DNA from: Cysteiniphilum marinum
Lineage (GTDB): Bacteria > Pseudomonadota > Gammaproteobacteria > Francisellales > Francisellaceae
Direction of reading: 5' to 3'
Assembly: GCF_014857925.1 (NCBI RefSeq)
Contig: NZ_JACYVZ010000012.1
Location: 1-64,000, forward strand
Length of the DNA stretch: 64,000 bases
Part shown: one piece after another, positions 8,938-19,121 of the stretch
Position numbering within the stretch: the first letter of the stretch is position 1
How the letters are laid out: each line of letters begins with the position of its first letter
The notes under the pieces: model-generated
The model's database searches: none
Told to the model about the DNA's origin: nothing
What the model saw: only the letters and a program-made list of their open reading frames with translations
Made by a program: the position numbers and the translations under genes

Positions 8938-9491
8938 GTTTGACGCGTTGCCCTTGGGCAAACTCAAGCCAAGAGATGCAAAATTATCATGATCACGAAT
9001 GGGGTGTGCCACTATATGATGAACAAAGGCTATTTGAGTTTTTATGTTTAGAAGGAGCGCAAGCAGGCTTAAGCTGGCAGACGATATTAAAGCGACGTGA
9101 TAATTATCGCCAAGCTTTTTATGACTTTCAGATTGATAAAGTTGCAAACATGACAGCGGATGATGTTGAAGCTTTAATGCAAAACACAGGCATTATTCGC
9201 AATCGTCTTAAAATCAAAAGTGTGATTAACAATGCTAAAATTTGGCTTAAGTTATCTACAACGCAATCAATGGTTGAGGTACTTTGGCATTTTGCGCCCA
9301 AAGAAATAATTATTTATACAGAGCACGAAGCGATTCCGGCATTCACTGAAGCGTCAAAGCAGATGAGTAAATGGCTTAAGTCACAAGGTTTTAGCTTTGT
9401 TGGGCCAACGATATGTTATGCCTTTATGCAAGCAACAGGGATGGTCAATGATCACTTGAGATCATGTTTTACTCGGAGTAGATCAAAATAA
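8934..9491 (+). CDS. tag: DNA-3-methyladenine glycosylase I
   Basis: A 185-aa enzyme that removes 3-methyladenine from DNA in base-excision repair. The zinc ligands of the family are present: Cys in LTRCPWAN, His in NYHDHEWGVP, and the C-terminal pair VNDHLRSCF (H-x3-C). The catalytic-pocket motif FEFLCLEGAQAGLSWQTIL is intact, as are FVGPTICYAFMQATGMVNDH and the surrounding core. The ATG overlaps the stop of the upstream exported protein gene. Confidence 0.96.
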   Translation: MSLTRCPWANSSQEMQNYHDHEWGVPLYDEQRLFEFLCLEGAQAGLSWQTILKRRDNYRQAFYDFQIDKVANMTADDVEALMQNTGIIRNRLKIKSVINNAKIWLKLSTTQSMVEVLWHFAPKEIIIYTEHEAIPAFTEASKQMSKWLKSQGFSFVGPTICYAFMQATGMVNDHLRSCFTRSRSK

Positions 9492-9520
9492 TAGATTAAA
9501 AATATCTGCTGTAACAATAT

Positions 9521-9535
9521 TGATAATTGTTCTCA
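9521..9535. promoter_or_regulatory. Fur-box-like operator upstream of the iron ABC transporter
   Basis: TGATAATTGTTCTCA fits the 7-1-7 Fur pattern. The left half is TGATAAT and the reverse complement of the right half is TGAGAAC, matching at five of seven positions and close to the Fur consensus. It lies 64 bp before the start of the ferric-iron binding protein gene, where iron-dependent repression would be expected. Confidence 0.55.
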
Positions 9536-9598
9536 TAAAAATACAATGCCACTTAACTTAATTAAGCAAACCAGTTCAATTCAATCAAAGGGGATATT

Positions 9599-10618
9599 AT
9601 GTTGAAGCGCTTTATTAATATAGCAGCTATTAGTGTTAGTTTATTTGCTTTTACTATCGTTTACGCCAAAGAAGAAGTTAATGTCTATTCATACCGACAG
9701 CCTTTTTTAATCAAGCCAATTTTGGATCAGTTTAGTCAAATGCATAATATCAAAGTTAATATTATTTTTGCTGATAAAGGTTTAGAGGAACGTATTGCAC
9801 GTGAGGGTAAATATTCGCCAGCAGATGTGATTTTGGCAGTGGATATCTCACGAGTAATGGAGTTTGTTAGTCGTAATTTAGTACAACCGGTAAGCTCGAA
9901 ACTGTTAACTGAAAATATTCCTGCTAATTTGCAAGATGCAAAGAGTGGGTGGTTTGCACTGACAACACGTGCTAGAAGTATCTATGCACAAAAAGGATTG
10001 CCAGATATTGATACATTGAATTATGAAGATTTAGCAAATCCTGAGTTTAAAGGAAAAATTTGCATGCGAAGTGCTAAGCACCCATACAATATAGCCTTAA
10101 TTGCATCAATGATCGCCAATAATGGTTATGATCAAACAAAAGAATGGTTGATAAAAGTCAAGGAGAATCTTGCGCGCAAACCACAAGGCAATGATCGTGC
10201 GCAAGTTAAAGCAATTAAAGATAATCTATGCCAATACTCATTAGGCAATAGTTATTACTATGGCAAAATGTTGCTAGATGAACAGCAAAAATCATGGGCA
10301 GAAGCTGTGACTATTGTTTTTCCAAATCAAAATAATCGTGGTACACATGTCAATGTTTCAGCAATGATGATGGCAAAGTATGCGCCAAATCGTGACAATG
10401 CTTTAAAATTGATGGAATATCTTGCTAGTGAGGAAGCGCAAAGCATGTATGCAACGCTTAATATGGAGTATCCGGTTAACCCTAGCGTTAATCCCTCTCC
10501 ATTAGTGGCATCATGGGGTGCATTTAAGACTGATTCAATTGATCTAAATAAAATTGCTGATAATCGCAAACTTGCGCTTAAACTTGTTGATGAAACAAGA
10601 TTTGATCTAGCAAGTTAA
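9599..10618 (+). CDS. Ferric iron ABC transporter, periplasmic binding protein (FbpA/FutA type)
   Basis: A 339-aa protein with a signal peptide ending near VYA/KEEVN. The mature protein begins VNVYSYRQPFLIKPILDQF, typical of the FbpA family of transferrin-like iron binders. The C-terminal lobe carries the adjacent tyrosines in SLGNSYYYGKML, the iron ligands in FbpA homologues. It would capture Fe3+ in the periplasm and deliver it to the permease encoded 20 bp downstream. AGGGGATATT is the ribosome-binding site before ATG 9599. A Fur-box-like site upstream suggests repression by iron. Confidence 0.9.
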   Translation: MLKRFINIAAISVSLFAFTIVYAKEEVNVYSYRQPFLIKPILDQFSQMHNIKVNIIFADKGLEERIAREGKYSPADVILAVDISRVMEFVSRNLVQPVSSKLLTENIPANLQDAKSGWFALTTRARSIYAQKGLPDIDTLNYEDLANPEFKGKICMRSAKHPYNIALIASMIANNGYDQTKEWLIKVKENLARKPQGNDRAQVKAIKDNLCQYSLGNSYYYGKMLLDEQQKSWAEAVTIVFPNQNNRGTHVNVSAMMMAKYAPNRDNALKLMEYLASEEAQSMYATLNMEYPVNPSVNPSPLVASWGAFKTDSIDLNKIADNRKLALKLVDETRFDLAS

Positions 10619-10638
10619 ATTTTGGTTATTGGCTATAA

Positions 10639-12258
10639 ATGATCAATAAAGTTATTCTTACTATTGCAAGCTTTATCGCAGCATTAATATTAATGCCAGT
10701 TTTTGCATTGCTCGTAGAATCAATCACTCAATCAAATCAAGCGATTTTTGAGCACCTTTGGCAGACAACACTATTTCATTATATTAAAAATTCACTTTTG
10801 CTTGGACTAGGCGTTGTATTATTAAGTTTATTTTTTGCCATTCCAAGCGCTTGGCTTGTGACGCATTTTGAATTTCCTTTGAGCCGTTATTTTCAATGGT
10901 TATTGGTATTGCCATTGGCAATACCATCTTATGTTGTGGCTTATCTTTATACGGATTTATTTGATTATTCAGGTGTTGTGCAGTCAACCATTCGTTGGTT
11001 ATTTGACTTTGATCATGCAAATGATTATTGGTTTTTTAATATACGGAGCTTAGGTGGCGCCATTTTTATTTTGGCATTGAATCTTTACCCTTACCTTTTT
11101 TTATTACTGAAAACAGCATTTTCTCAACAATCAACGCATCTAGATGATGCTGCCTCTTTATTGGGTGGTAGTTCATATCGACGATTTGTTAAGATTACCT
11201 TGCCGCTGGCTATGCCGGTTATCATTGCTGGATGTGCTTTAATTGCGATGGAAAGTCTATCTGAATTTGCGACAGTACAGTATTTTGCTATCAATACATT
11301 AACTACCGCAATTTATGACACATGGCTTGGGTTAGGGTCGCTAAGTGCAGCGGCTAAATTAGCAATGATTCTACTGTTGTTTATCATCATTTTATTGAGT
11401 ATTACACGCTATTTTCAGAAAAGAGAATTAGCTATTACTCATGCTGAGCCTAGAAGAAAAATAGCATTGGATCGCAGAGGTAAGTTTTTAGCTTTTTGCT
11501 TTTGTTTTAGCATCTTCTTTCTTGGGTTTTTGTTGCCATTTATAGAGCTTATTTATTACGCAATAAAATATTTTGCAGAATCCATGACACGTTCATTTAT
11601 CATAATTATACTGCAAACGATGGGCGTAGCGGTAGGTGTTGCTGTAATTTGTATTATTATGGCATTGTTTATCACATTAGCTAAGCGCAATCTTCCCTCT
11701 TATACATCACTAAAAATTGTACAAGAAGGGGCAGCCTTGGGATATGCCATTCCTGGAACGGTTCTAGCTATCGCTGTACTTGTGGTGTTAACAGCCTTTG
11801 ATTATATTCTCAATGATATACTAAATTATTTTCAGAGTGAGTCGATCGGGTTGATATTTAGCGGTAGTGTTTTTGCAATTATTTTTGCTTTTTGCATTCG
11901 TTTTTGTAGTATCTCAATCAATACGATTGATGCGCGATTGAAAAATATTTCCAATGATTTCGATCAGGCAGCACAATTATTACGTCATAATAAGTTGAGC
12001 GTGAATCTGGCAATTCATTTTCCTTTATTAAAGCATGCCATACTTGCTGCGACTTTATTAATTTTTATCGAAGTAATTAAAGAACTACCTGCAGCGCTAA
12101 TTTTAAGACCGTTTAACTTTGAGCTGTTATCAACTTATATATTTCAATATATCTCCGATGAAATGATAGAACATGCAGCATTAGGTGCCATGCTTATTAC
12201 GCTTTTAAGTATGGTTCCTTTGCTGATTATTAATAAATTACTTCATAAAGAGGTGTGA
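10639..12258 (+). CDS. Ferric iron ABC transporter, permease (FbpB type)
   Basis: A 539-aa inner-membrane protein with two fused permease halves, as usual for FbpB/SfuB. Each half has an EAA-type loop: DDAASLLGGSSYRRFVKITLPLA in the first and FDQAAQLLRHNKLSVNLAIHFPL in the second. These contact the ATPase. The middle gene of a three-gene operon; the stop is directly followed by the ATPase start at 12260. Confidence 0.92.
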   Translation: MINKVILTIASFIAALILMPVFALLVESITQSNQAIFEHLWQTTLFHYIKNSLLLGLGVVLLSLFFAIPSAWLVTHFEFPLSRYFQWLLVLPLAIPSYVVAYLYTDLFDYSGVVQSTIRWLFDFDHANDYWFFNIRSLGGAIFILALNLYPYLFLLLKTAFSQQSTHLDDAASLLGGSSYRRFVKITLPLAMPVIIAGCALIAMESLSEFATVQYFAINTLTTAIYDTWLGLGSLSAAAKLAMILLLFIIILLSITRYFQKRELAITHAEPRRKIALDRRGKFLAFCFCFSIFFLGFLLPFIELIYYAIKYFAESMTRSFIIIILQTMGVAVGVAVICIIMALFITLAKRNLPSYTSLKIVQEGAALGYAIPGTVLAIAVLVVLTAFDYILNDILNYFQSESIGLIFSGSVFAIIFAFCIRFCSISINTIDARLKNISNDFDQAAQLLRHNKLSVNLAIHFPLLKHAILAATLLIFIEVIKELPAALILRPFNFELLSTYIFQYISDEMIEHAALGAMLITLLSMVPLLIINKLLHKEV

Positions 12259-12259
12259 G

Positions 12260-13330
12260 ATGTTGCACGTTAAAGAATTAAACTATCAAGTCAAAGAATC
12301 TACCATTTTCAGTCAATTAAACTTTGAGCTTAGCCAAGGAGAATCATTAGCCTTACTTGGCAAGAGTGGCTGTGGTAAAACTACTATCTTAAAGTGTATT
12401 GCTGGCGTATTAACCGCAAAATCGGGGCAAATTACCCTTAAGAATCAGTTGCTTTCAGATCAAGGACACACTTTGATACCAGCACACAAACGCAATATCG
12501 GTATGATTTTTCAAGACTATGCATTATTTCCACATATGAGTGTATTTGATAACATTGCTTTTGGCATGTCTAAACAAGTCACTAACAATAAAAGCCGGAA
12601 AGAAAAGAAAGAGGAGAAAAAAGCTGAAATTAGTTCACTAATAAGACTTGTTCACTTGCCGGAGAGTCTATTATCTCGATATCCGCATGAGCTCTCAGGT
12701 GGTCAAAAACAGCGTGTTGCTATTGCTAGAACACTTGCTATTGCGCCACAGCTTGTATTGTTAGATGAGCCATTTTCTAATATTGATAGCGAAGTTAGGT
12801 TGTCATTGCTAAGTGATATAAAGACTTTATTTAAAAAGCGGAATATTAGCAGTATTTTAGTGACTCATTCAACGAGTGAGGCATTCAACTTTGCTGATAG
12901 AGTTGCAATAATGGAGAACGGTCGCATTGCGCAATTAGATAAACCTTTTGATCTATATCATGCGCCAGCAACAGCGAGCATTGCCCGATTGATATCTGAT
13001 GGTGTATTGATTAAAGCTAAAGTTAATCAACGGGGAAGACTTCAGTCTGCCATCGGCGAAATTAATGCAAATCAACCATTTGATTCTTGTTACTATCAAA
13101 TGTTTGTTCGTCCAGATGCTATAGAAATCTTGTATTCAGAGGAGTGTACTGAAAATATATTCACGGCTAAAGTTATAGATTGTCAATTTAACAATGGTCG
13201 ATTTTATCTGATACTTATATGCCATCAAACACAATTAGTGGCACATCATCATTTGCCGATGACGCTAGGCATGGAGTGTCTTTTTAAGCTTCATGCAAAT
13301 AAATTGGTTTTAATTCCAGATTGGGCTTAA
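12260..13330 (+). CDS. Ferric iron ABC transporter, ATP-binding protein (FbpC type)
   Basis: A 356-aa ATPase. Walker A is LLGKSGCGKTTILK, the Q-loop is GMIFQDYALFPH, the signature is LSGGQKQRVAIARTLA and Walker B is LVLLDEPFSNID, followed by the switch His in VTHSTSEAF. A C-terminal TOBE-like domain (about 240-356, MFVRPDAIEIL) is present. A lysine/glutamate-rich insert (SRKEKKEEKKAE, about residue 113) between Q-loop and signature is longer than usual. It energises import by the upstream permease. Confidence 0.92.
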   Translation: MLHVKELNYQVKESTIFSQLNFELSQGESLALLGKSGCGKTTILKCIAGVLTAKSGQITLKNQLLSDQGHTLIPAHKRNIGMIFQDYALFPHMSVFDNIAFGMSKQVTNNKSRKEKKEEKKAEISSLIRLVHLPESLLSRYPHELSGGQKQRVAIARTLAIAPQLVLLDEPFSNIDSEVRLSLLSDIKTLFKKRNISSILVTHSTSEAFNFADRVAIMENGRIAQLDKPFDLYHAPATASIARLISDGVLIKAKVNQRGRLQSAIGEINANQPFDSCYYQMFVRPDAIEILYSEECTENIFTAKVIDCQFNNGRFYLILICHQTQLVAHHHLPMTLGMECLFKLHANKLVLIPDWA

Positions 13331-13333
13331 GCT

Positions 13334-13561
13334 TTAGTTTTGTATTTTATCTTTGATGCCAAATAGAATAACAGTAGCAATAATTGCCATGCCATTGGCA
13401 AACAGGCCTACAGCAATAAACGCTTCACCAATACCAAATACAATGGCGTAGTGGATTTCACTTGGACCAAAATATTGTTGAAATAAAAAAGCACTTATTG
13501 ATAAATAGGCGATGATAGCACCCATAATGGTACAATACAGCCTAAACGAGCAACTCACCAT
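13334..13561 (-). CDS. Small membrane protein at the end of the hut operon
   Basis: 75 aa with two hydrophobic segments (about 13-30 and 40-67). The start overlaps the hutI stop by 20 bp, and no separate ribosome-binding site is visible, so it is probably translationally coupled; an internal ATG at 13525 is an alternative. No family is recognised. The position suggests a link to histidine catabolism, but this is only context. Confidence 0.5.
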   Translation of the reverse strand: MVSCSFRLYCTIMGAIIAYLSISAFLFQQYFGPSEIHYAIVFGIGEAFIAVGLFANGMAIIATVILFGIKDKIQN

Positions 13562-14738
13562 CCTTAATGGTTGTTTTACGGTAATTTAATGTCGCATCAT
13601 AGATAATTTGATTGTAATGAGTGCAATCCCACAAAATTAAATCAGCACATTTACCGATGTCAATACTCCCTTTTTGATCTTGAATGCCAAGTGCATAAGC
13701 CGCATTAATCGTTGTTGCTTGAAAGGCTTGATAAGGCGTCATGCGAAATAAAGTGCATGCCATATTCATCATCAATGGTAATGACAAAAAGGGTGATGAG
13801 CCTGGGTTTGCATCAGTAGCAATAGCAATTTTGACATGATTCTTTAGAAGCTCAGCAATCGGTGGCAGCTTGGTTTCACGTAAGAAATAATAAGCCCCAG
13901 GCAATAAAACAGCAACTGTGTTTGCCGCGCGCAGTTTGGCAATATCTTCGATTGCAAGATATTCTAAATGATCAGCTGATAGGGCGTTAAATTCAGCGGC
14001 AAGCGCCGCACCTTTTTGATCAGATAACTGCTCGGCATGTAGCTTTAACTGAAACCCAAGTGCTTTGGCGTGAGTAAACAGGCGTTTTATTTGTGTGTGT
14101 GAAAAGCCAATATTCTCACAAAATCCATCAACAACGTGTGTTAGATTTTCTTTTTTAAGCACTGGCAGCATGTCAGTAATAATAAAATCAATATATTGAT
14201 CCTTATCATCAAACTCAGGTGGCAAAGCATGGGCACCTAAAAAGGTAGGTATTATATCGACACCTTTTGATGTGTTAAGTTTTTGCGCAACTTTAAGCAT
14301 CTTTATTTCAGTATCGATATCTAAGCCGTAACCTGACTTAATTTCACAAGTGGTTGTGCCATACTGCATCATTTGCTTAAGGCGTCTGTGAGCACTATGA
14401 TATAATGCATCTAAAGAAGCGTTACGTGTTGCTGTAACGGTTGAACGAATGCCGCCGCCTTTGTTGGCAATTTCCTCATACGAGGCACCATTTAAACGCA
14501 TTTCAAACTCATCCGCGCGATTGCCACCATAGACAAGATGTGTGTGGCAATCAATGAGTCCTGGTGTCACTAGCTGACCATTATGATTAATGGTTTCACG
14601 TGCCTTAGGTAGTGCTGAACCTTTGGCTAAGATATCAATGATCTTACCTTCATTGATGACTAAGGAGGAGTTATCCAAAATACGCTCGTCTTGATCGAAG
14701 GTTACAAGGCGCGCATTTTGGATGATCAGATCATACAT
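13542..14738 (-). CDS. hutI: Imidazolonepropionase
   Basis: 398-aa amidohydrolase that opens the ring of 4-imidazolone-5-propionate to N-formimino-L-glutamate. The metal-binding HxH lies in GLIDCHTHLVYGGNRADEFE; further ligands are in KLHAEQLSDQKG and IATDANPGSSP. Length and motif order are those of HutI. It is the fourth gene of the minus-strand hutG-U-H-I cluster, 14 bp downstream of hutH. Confidence 0.97.
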   Translation of the reverse strand: MYDLIIQNARLVTFDQDERILDNSSLVINEGKIIDILAKGSALPKARETINHNGQLVTPGLIDCHTHLVYGGNRADEFEMRLNGASYEEIANKGGGIRSTVTATRNASLDALYHSAHRRLKQMMQYGTTTCEIKSGYGLDIDTEIKMLKVAQKLNTSKGVDIIPTFLGAHALPPEFDDKDQYIDFIITDMLPVLKKENLTHVVDGFCENIGFSHTQIKRLFTHAKALGFQLKLHAEQLSDQKGAALAAEFNALSADHLEYLAIEDIAKLRAANTVAVLLPGAYYFLRETKLPPIAELLKNHVKIAIATDANPGSSPFLSLPLMMNMACTLFRMTPYQAFQATTINAAYALGIQDQKGSIDIGKCADLILWDCTHYNQIIYDATLNYRKTTIKDGELLV

Positions 14739-14752
14739 GTTATTAACCTTTC

Positions 14753-16330
14753 TTATGCTTGAAAAAGTTGCGTGTGAACATCACTATAGAAAGCATGTTG
14801 CTTGATGACATCTGTGGCATTTTCGATATCGCGTGCAAAGTAGCGATCCTCATCGTAATAAGGGATTTTAGCGCGAATCTGGCGATATTTGTTATCTAAT
14901 AGATTGGATGTTTTAAGCGGCGCTCTTAGTGACACCCCTTGACAAGCAGCAAGAACCTCAATACTTAAGATAGATAATACATTTTGAGCAATCGTGTTTA
15001 ATTTGCGTGCGGCAAAAGTTGCCATACTGACATGATCTTCTTGATTAGCAGAAGTTGGCAGACTGTCAACAGATGCCGGATGCGCCAGTGTTTTATTCTC
15101 ACTGGCTAATGATGATGCAGTCACATGTGCCAACATAAAGCCTGAATTAAGTCCGGCATTTTCAATTAAAAAGGCAGGTAAGCCGCTTAAATGCTTATCG
15201 ATCAAAAGGGCAATGCGACGCTCAGAAATCGCACCGATCTCAGCACAAGCAATACTTAGCATATCGGCACTCATAGCGACCATTTCAGCATGGAAGTTGC
15301 CACCTGAGATAATCTCTTTGGTTTCGGGCAAGATTAACGGATTATCAGATACGCCATTGGCTTCATTTAATAAATTACGTTTAGCATCATTGATCACTTG
15401 CCATGCTGCCCCCATTACTTGTGGTTGACAGCGTAAGGAATAAGGGTCTTGCACTTTGTCACAGTGATCATGCGAATGCATAATTTCGCTGTTTTCCAGC
15501 AAATTGCGCATTACTTGTGAGAAAATGATTTGCCCCTCAACGCGTTTGATCTGGGAGATAACAGGATCAAAGGGTTTCATACTGCCAAAGGTTGCTTCAA
15601 TACTTAAAGCGCCAGCGATAGTGGCAATACTGAAATTACGCTCAACTTTAATCAGGCCCATTAAAGCAATCGCTGTTGATGCTTGTGTGCCGTTAAGTAA
15701 GGCCAAGCCTTCTTTTTCCTGAAGCTTAATAGCACTTAAACCTGCTTGTTTTAAAGCGTCTTGTGCACTGATGCGTTGGCCTTGATAACTAACATCCCCT
15801 TCACCAATAAGCGGCATACTCATATGTGCCAAAGGTGCTAAATCACCTGATGCTCCAACTGAGCCTTGCTCTGGGATCACCGGATAAATACCATGATTAT
15901 AAAAGGCGATTAACGCATCTAAGGTCTGCTGTGTGACACCTGAATAGCCCTGCGCAAGACTGTTGATTTTAAGGAGCATGATGAGCTTAACCGTGTCATT
16001 ATCTAATGGCTTACCAACGCCGGTAGCGTGAGAGAGAACAATACGGCGTTGTAGCTCTTTAAGATCAGCTGTTGGAATTTTCTTATTGGCCAATAAACCA
16101 AAACCAGTATTGATGCCATAAACTGTTTTGCCAGCACTTAGTACTTCTTCAACAATGCTGCGAGAAGTTGCTACTTTAGCATAAGCACGATCATCCAAAT
16201 GAATAGGGCAGGCGCTAGTAATCAGTAATTCAATATCCTGAAGGCTAAGCTCACCAGGGATTAAGCAAAAGCTTTGTGGGTTTAACTCCTTGTTGTTATT
16301 TGTATTGGCGTGGTTCATCACTTCACTCAT
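14753..16330 (-). CDS. hutH: Histidine ammonia-lyase
   Basis: 525 aa from the ATG at 16330 ([12 protein letters not shown]). This start overlaps the hutU stop as ATGA and has AAGAAAGAGG upstream, so it is preferred to the in-frame ATG at 16360. The active-site MIO prosthetic group forms from Ala-Ser-Gly in [31 protein letters not shown] and [14 protein letters not shown] are also family landmarks. It deaminates histidine to urocanate, the first step of the pathway encoded here. Confidence 0.97.
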   Translation of the reverse strand: MSEVMNHANTNNNKELNPQSFCLIPGELSLQDIELLITSACPIHLDDRAYAKVATSRSIVEEVLSAGKTVYGINTGFGLLANKKIPTADLKELQRRIVLSHATGVGKPLDNDTVKLIMLLKINSLAQGYSGVTQQTLDALIAFYNHGIYPVIPEQGSVGASGDLAPLAHMSMPLIGEGDVSYQGQRISAQDALKQAGLSAIKLQEKEGLALLNGTQASTAIALMGLIKVERNFSIATIAGALSIEATFGSMKPFDPVISQIKRVEGQIIFSQVMRNLLENSEIMHSHDHCDKVQDPYSLRCQPQVMGAAWQVINDAKRNLLNEANGVSDNPLILPETKEIISGGNFHAEMVAMSADMLSIACAEIGAISERRIALLIDKHLSGLPAFLIENAGLNSGFMLAHVTASSLASENKTLAHPASVDSLPTSANQEDHVSMATFAARKLNTIAQNVLSILSIEVLAACQGVSLRAPLKTSNLLDNKYRQIRAKIPYYDEDRYFARDIENATDVIKQHAFYSDVHTQLFQA

Positions 16331-18027
16331 ATGAATGCCTCTTTCTTGGTTAAGGTGCAATGATCATCTTTTGAGTTGGCGTTAACCATGGGTAAGTTTA
16401 GCCCTTTCTCTTTGGCGCAATTAATGGCGATATCGTAACCGGCATCGGCATGACGCATGACACCCGTGCCTGGATCATTGGTTAATACGCGCTGTAAGCG
16501 TTTCGCTGCAGCTTCAGTGCCATCGGCAACAATAACAACACCGGCATGTTGTGAAAAGCCCATGCCGACACCTCCACCATGATGTAGACTCACCCAAGTA
16601 GCTCCTCCTGCGGTATTAAGCAGGGCATTTAATAACGGCCAATCAGATACCGCATCAGAGCCGTCTTTCATGCTTTCTGTTTCGCGATTAGGGCTTGCGA
16701 CAGAGCCTGAATCTAAGTGATCACGACCAATGACGATAGGACCTTTAAGCTCGCCATTTTTGACCATTTCATTAAATGCTAAACCAAGGCGAGCACGATC
16801 GCCTAGACCAACCCAGCAAATACGTGCCGGAAGACCCTGAAAAGCAATGCGTTCTTTTGCCATATCAAGCCAATTATGTAGATGCTTATCATGCGGCATA
16901 AGCTCTTTAACTTTTTGATCAGTTTTATAAATATCTTCAGGATCACCCGATAAAGCAACCCATCTAAACGGTCCAATGCCTTGGCAAAAGAGTGGGCGGA
17001 TAAATGCCGGCACAAAACCTGGGAAATCAAACGCATTTTGCAAGCCTTCATCAAAGGCGACTTGACGAATGTTATTACCATAATCAAAAGTTGGAATGCC
17101 TTGCTTGGCAAATTCAAGCATGGCTGCTACATGCGCTTTCATTGACTTTTTAGCTTCAGCAACGACAAGATCAGGATTGCTTTGACGCTCTTTTTTAGCC
17201 TTTTCTAAGCTCCAACCAATTGGTAAATAGCCATTTAATGGATCATGCGCGCTCGTTTGATCGGTGACTGCATTAGGTTTAATACCGCGTTTGACCATTT
17301 CAGGTAAAATCTCAGCAGCATTTCCTAAAAGACCAACAGAGATCGCACGCTTTTCAGCGCAGGCTTTATTGATAATAGCCATTGCCTCATCAAGAGTCTT
17401 GGCTTTGTAGTCGACGTATTTGGTACGCAGTCTAAAATCAATACGACTTTCATCACACTCAATGGCTAACACACAAGCGCCAGCTAAAACACCTGCAAGT
17501 GTTTGTGCACCCCCCATGCCACCAAGACCCGCTGTGAGAATCCATTTGCCGGATAAGTCGCCGTTATAATACTGGCGTCCCATTTCAACGAAAGTTTCAT
17601 AGGTGCCTTGGACAATGCCTTGTGAACCGATATAAATCCAAGAGCCAGCGGTCATTTGCCCGTACATCATTAAGCCTTTTTTATCAAGCTCATTGAAGTG
17701 CTGCCAATCTGCCCAGTGTGGTACAAGGTTTGAATTGGCAATCAGCACACGTGGTGCATCGGCATGCGTTTTGAAAACACCGACAGGCTTTCCTGATTGA
17801 ACAAGTAGTGTTTCATCATCTTCAAGCTTCTCAAGACATTCAACGATTTTATCAAAACATTCCCAATTGCGTGCCGCTTTACCGATACCGCCATAAACAA
17901 CAAGGTCTTGTGGGTGCTCGGCAATATCAGGGTCCAAGTTGTTCATCAACATGCGAAGAGGCGCTTCAGTGAGCCATGATTTAGCGCTAAGTTTGGTGCC
18001 TGTTGCGGCTTTGATTGTGCGTGACAT
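16327..18027 (-). CDS. hutU: Urocanate hydratase
   Basis: 566-aa NAD-dependent enzyme converting urocanate to imidazolonepropionate. Clear landmarks are [20 protein letters not shown], the nucleotide-binding [11 protein letters not shown] and the Gly-rich [17 protein letters not shown]. The length is normal for HutU. It overlaps hutH by ATGA and follows hutG by 30 bp. Confidence 0.98.
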   Translation of the reverse strand: MSRTIKAATGTKLSAKSWLTEAPLRMLMNNLDPDIAEHPQDLVVYGGIGKAARNWECFDKIVECLEKLEDDETLLVQSGKPVGVFKTHADAPRVLIANSNLVPHWADWQHFNELDKKGLMMYGQMTAGSWIYIGSQGIVQGTYETFVEMGRQYYNGDLSGKWILTAGLGGMGGAQTLAGVLAGACVLAIECDESRIDFRLRTKYVDYKAKTLDEAMAIINKACAEKRAISVGLLGNAAEILPEMVKRGIKPNAVTDQTSAHDPLNGYLPIGWSLEKAKKERQSNPDLVVAEAKKSMKAHVAAMLEFAKQGIPTFDYGNNIRQVAFDEGLQNAFDFPGFVPAFIRPLFCQGIGPFRWVALSGDPEDIYKTDQKVKELMPHDKHLHNWLDMAKERIAFQGLPARICWVGLGDRARLGLAFNEMVKNGELKGPIVIGRDHLDSGSVASPNRETESMKDGSDAVSDWPLLNALLNTAGGATWVSLHHGGGVGMGFSQHAGVVIVADGTEAAAKRLQRVLTNDPGTGVMRHADAGYDIAINCAKEKGLNLPMVNANSKDDHCTLTKKEAFI

Positions 18028-18057
18028 AGTATAAATTCCTCCTATTAAGGTTTAAGT

Positions 18058-19011
18058 TTAAGCTTGTAGAAAATTCGCAAGAAGTGCTGCTGCAAGCTTA
18101 GCGGTTCTGTTGTCGATATCTTTTTTTGGATTAAGCTCAACGATATCTAAAGCAATAACTTGTTTAGATTGCTTGAGCTTACGCAAAGCATTTATAACAA
18201 AAGGGCTATCAATACCTAATGCTTGTGGTGCGCTAACCCCTGGGGCAAGTGCTGCTTGAAAAACATCAAGACATAGCGTGATATAGATTTGCTTATTTTG
18301 TGCTGTGATTTTGTCAATAAATGACAAATCTTGTGAGTTGTTGTTGATGTTCTCAGCAAGCAAATATTGTGTATTGGTCGCATGTGCGTAATCAAATAAA
18401 CGGTTGGTATTAGCAAATGGCTGTACACCCAAGCAATAATAATTAAAGTCTAGTTGCTGATCTTGCAAATAACGTGATGCTTGATAGAAAGGGGTACCTG
18501 AGCTGCCAAGATTACCTGTTAAAGTTTCTCGCAAATCAAAGTGTGCGTCAAAATTAACAATTGCAGGATTAAGCTTCTTTTTATAAAGACCTTGTAAATG
18601 CCCCCAAGCCGTTTCATGCCCACCGCCGATGACAATCGGTGTGGCGTTGAGTTGTATGACTTTAGCGACATATTCTGCTAATAACTGCTGTGCTGACTCA
18701 AGATCTTCACTATCGCAATAAACATTACCCGCATCATAAAGCCTGGTGTTACTCGCGAGATGTGCTGCTAAATTAAAAAACGCACGTCTAAAGTATTCAG
18801 GACCTTCTTTGGCTCCTATAACCCCTTGATTGCGCTTCACACCTTCATCACAGCAAAAGCCAATTAAGATAAAATGTTGTTTATCAGGCTCTAATGTGCC
18901 GATGGTTTGATTAAGATCAATGCTTTTAATCAGTTGATGGAAATACTCATTGTTAACATCAGTTACTCGAGAAGCATAGGTTGATGTGTTATTAGCAGGC
19001 AAGTATTTCAT
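18058..19011 (-). CDS. hutG: Formimidoylglutamase (arginase-family)
   Basis: 317 aa from the ATG at 19011 (MKYLPANNTS); an upstream in-frame start at 19089 would add 26 residues that the family lacks. The Mn-binding motifs of the ureohydrolase fold are visible: GGGHETAWGHLQ, VNFDAHFDLRE and LCLDVFQAALAPGVSAP. It splits N-formimino-glutamate into glutamate and formamide. The cluster therefore encodes the direct one-step ending of the pathway. Confidence 0.93.
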   Translation of the reverse strand: MKYLPANNTSTYASRVTDVNNEYFHQLIKSIDLNQTIGTLEPDKQHFILIGFCCDEGVKRNQGVIGAKEGPEYFRRAFFNLAAHLASNTRLYDAGNVYCDSEDLESAQQLLAEYVAKVIQLNATPIVIGGGHETAWGHLQGLYKKKLNPAIVNFDAHFDLRETLTGNLGSSGTPFYQASRYLQDQQLDFNYYCLGVQPFANTNRLFDYAHATNTQYLLAENINNNSQDLSFIDKITAQNKQIYITLCLDVFQAALAPGVSAPQALGIDSPFVINALRKLKQSKQVIALDIVELNPKKDIDNRTAKLAAALLANFLQA

Positions 19012-19105
19012 AAGATTAAAATTATACTTAATTACAAAATTTGTAATATCTTTACCAATAAAGCGCTTGACTGCAACCCCGATTTGCAAAATTCTTTAAA
19101 ATACT

Positions 19106-19119
19106 ATGCATATATGCAT
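19106..19119. promoter_or_regulatory. 14-bp perfect palindrome before hutG
   Basis: ATGCATATATGCAT lies between the stop of the LuxR-type gene and the start of hutG, in the likely hut promoter region. A regulator site is plausible, but an alternating AT/GC palindrome of this size could be chance in AT-rich DNA. Confidence 0.3.
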
Positions 19120-19121
19120 TT

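Noticed and set aside
19106-19119. Palindrome ATGCATATATGCAT as a confirmed hut operator
   Set aside because: Only one copy was found and it is low-complexity, so it is listed as a weak site rather than a named operator.
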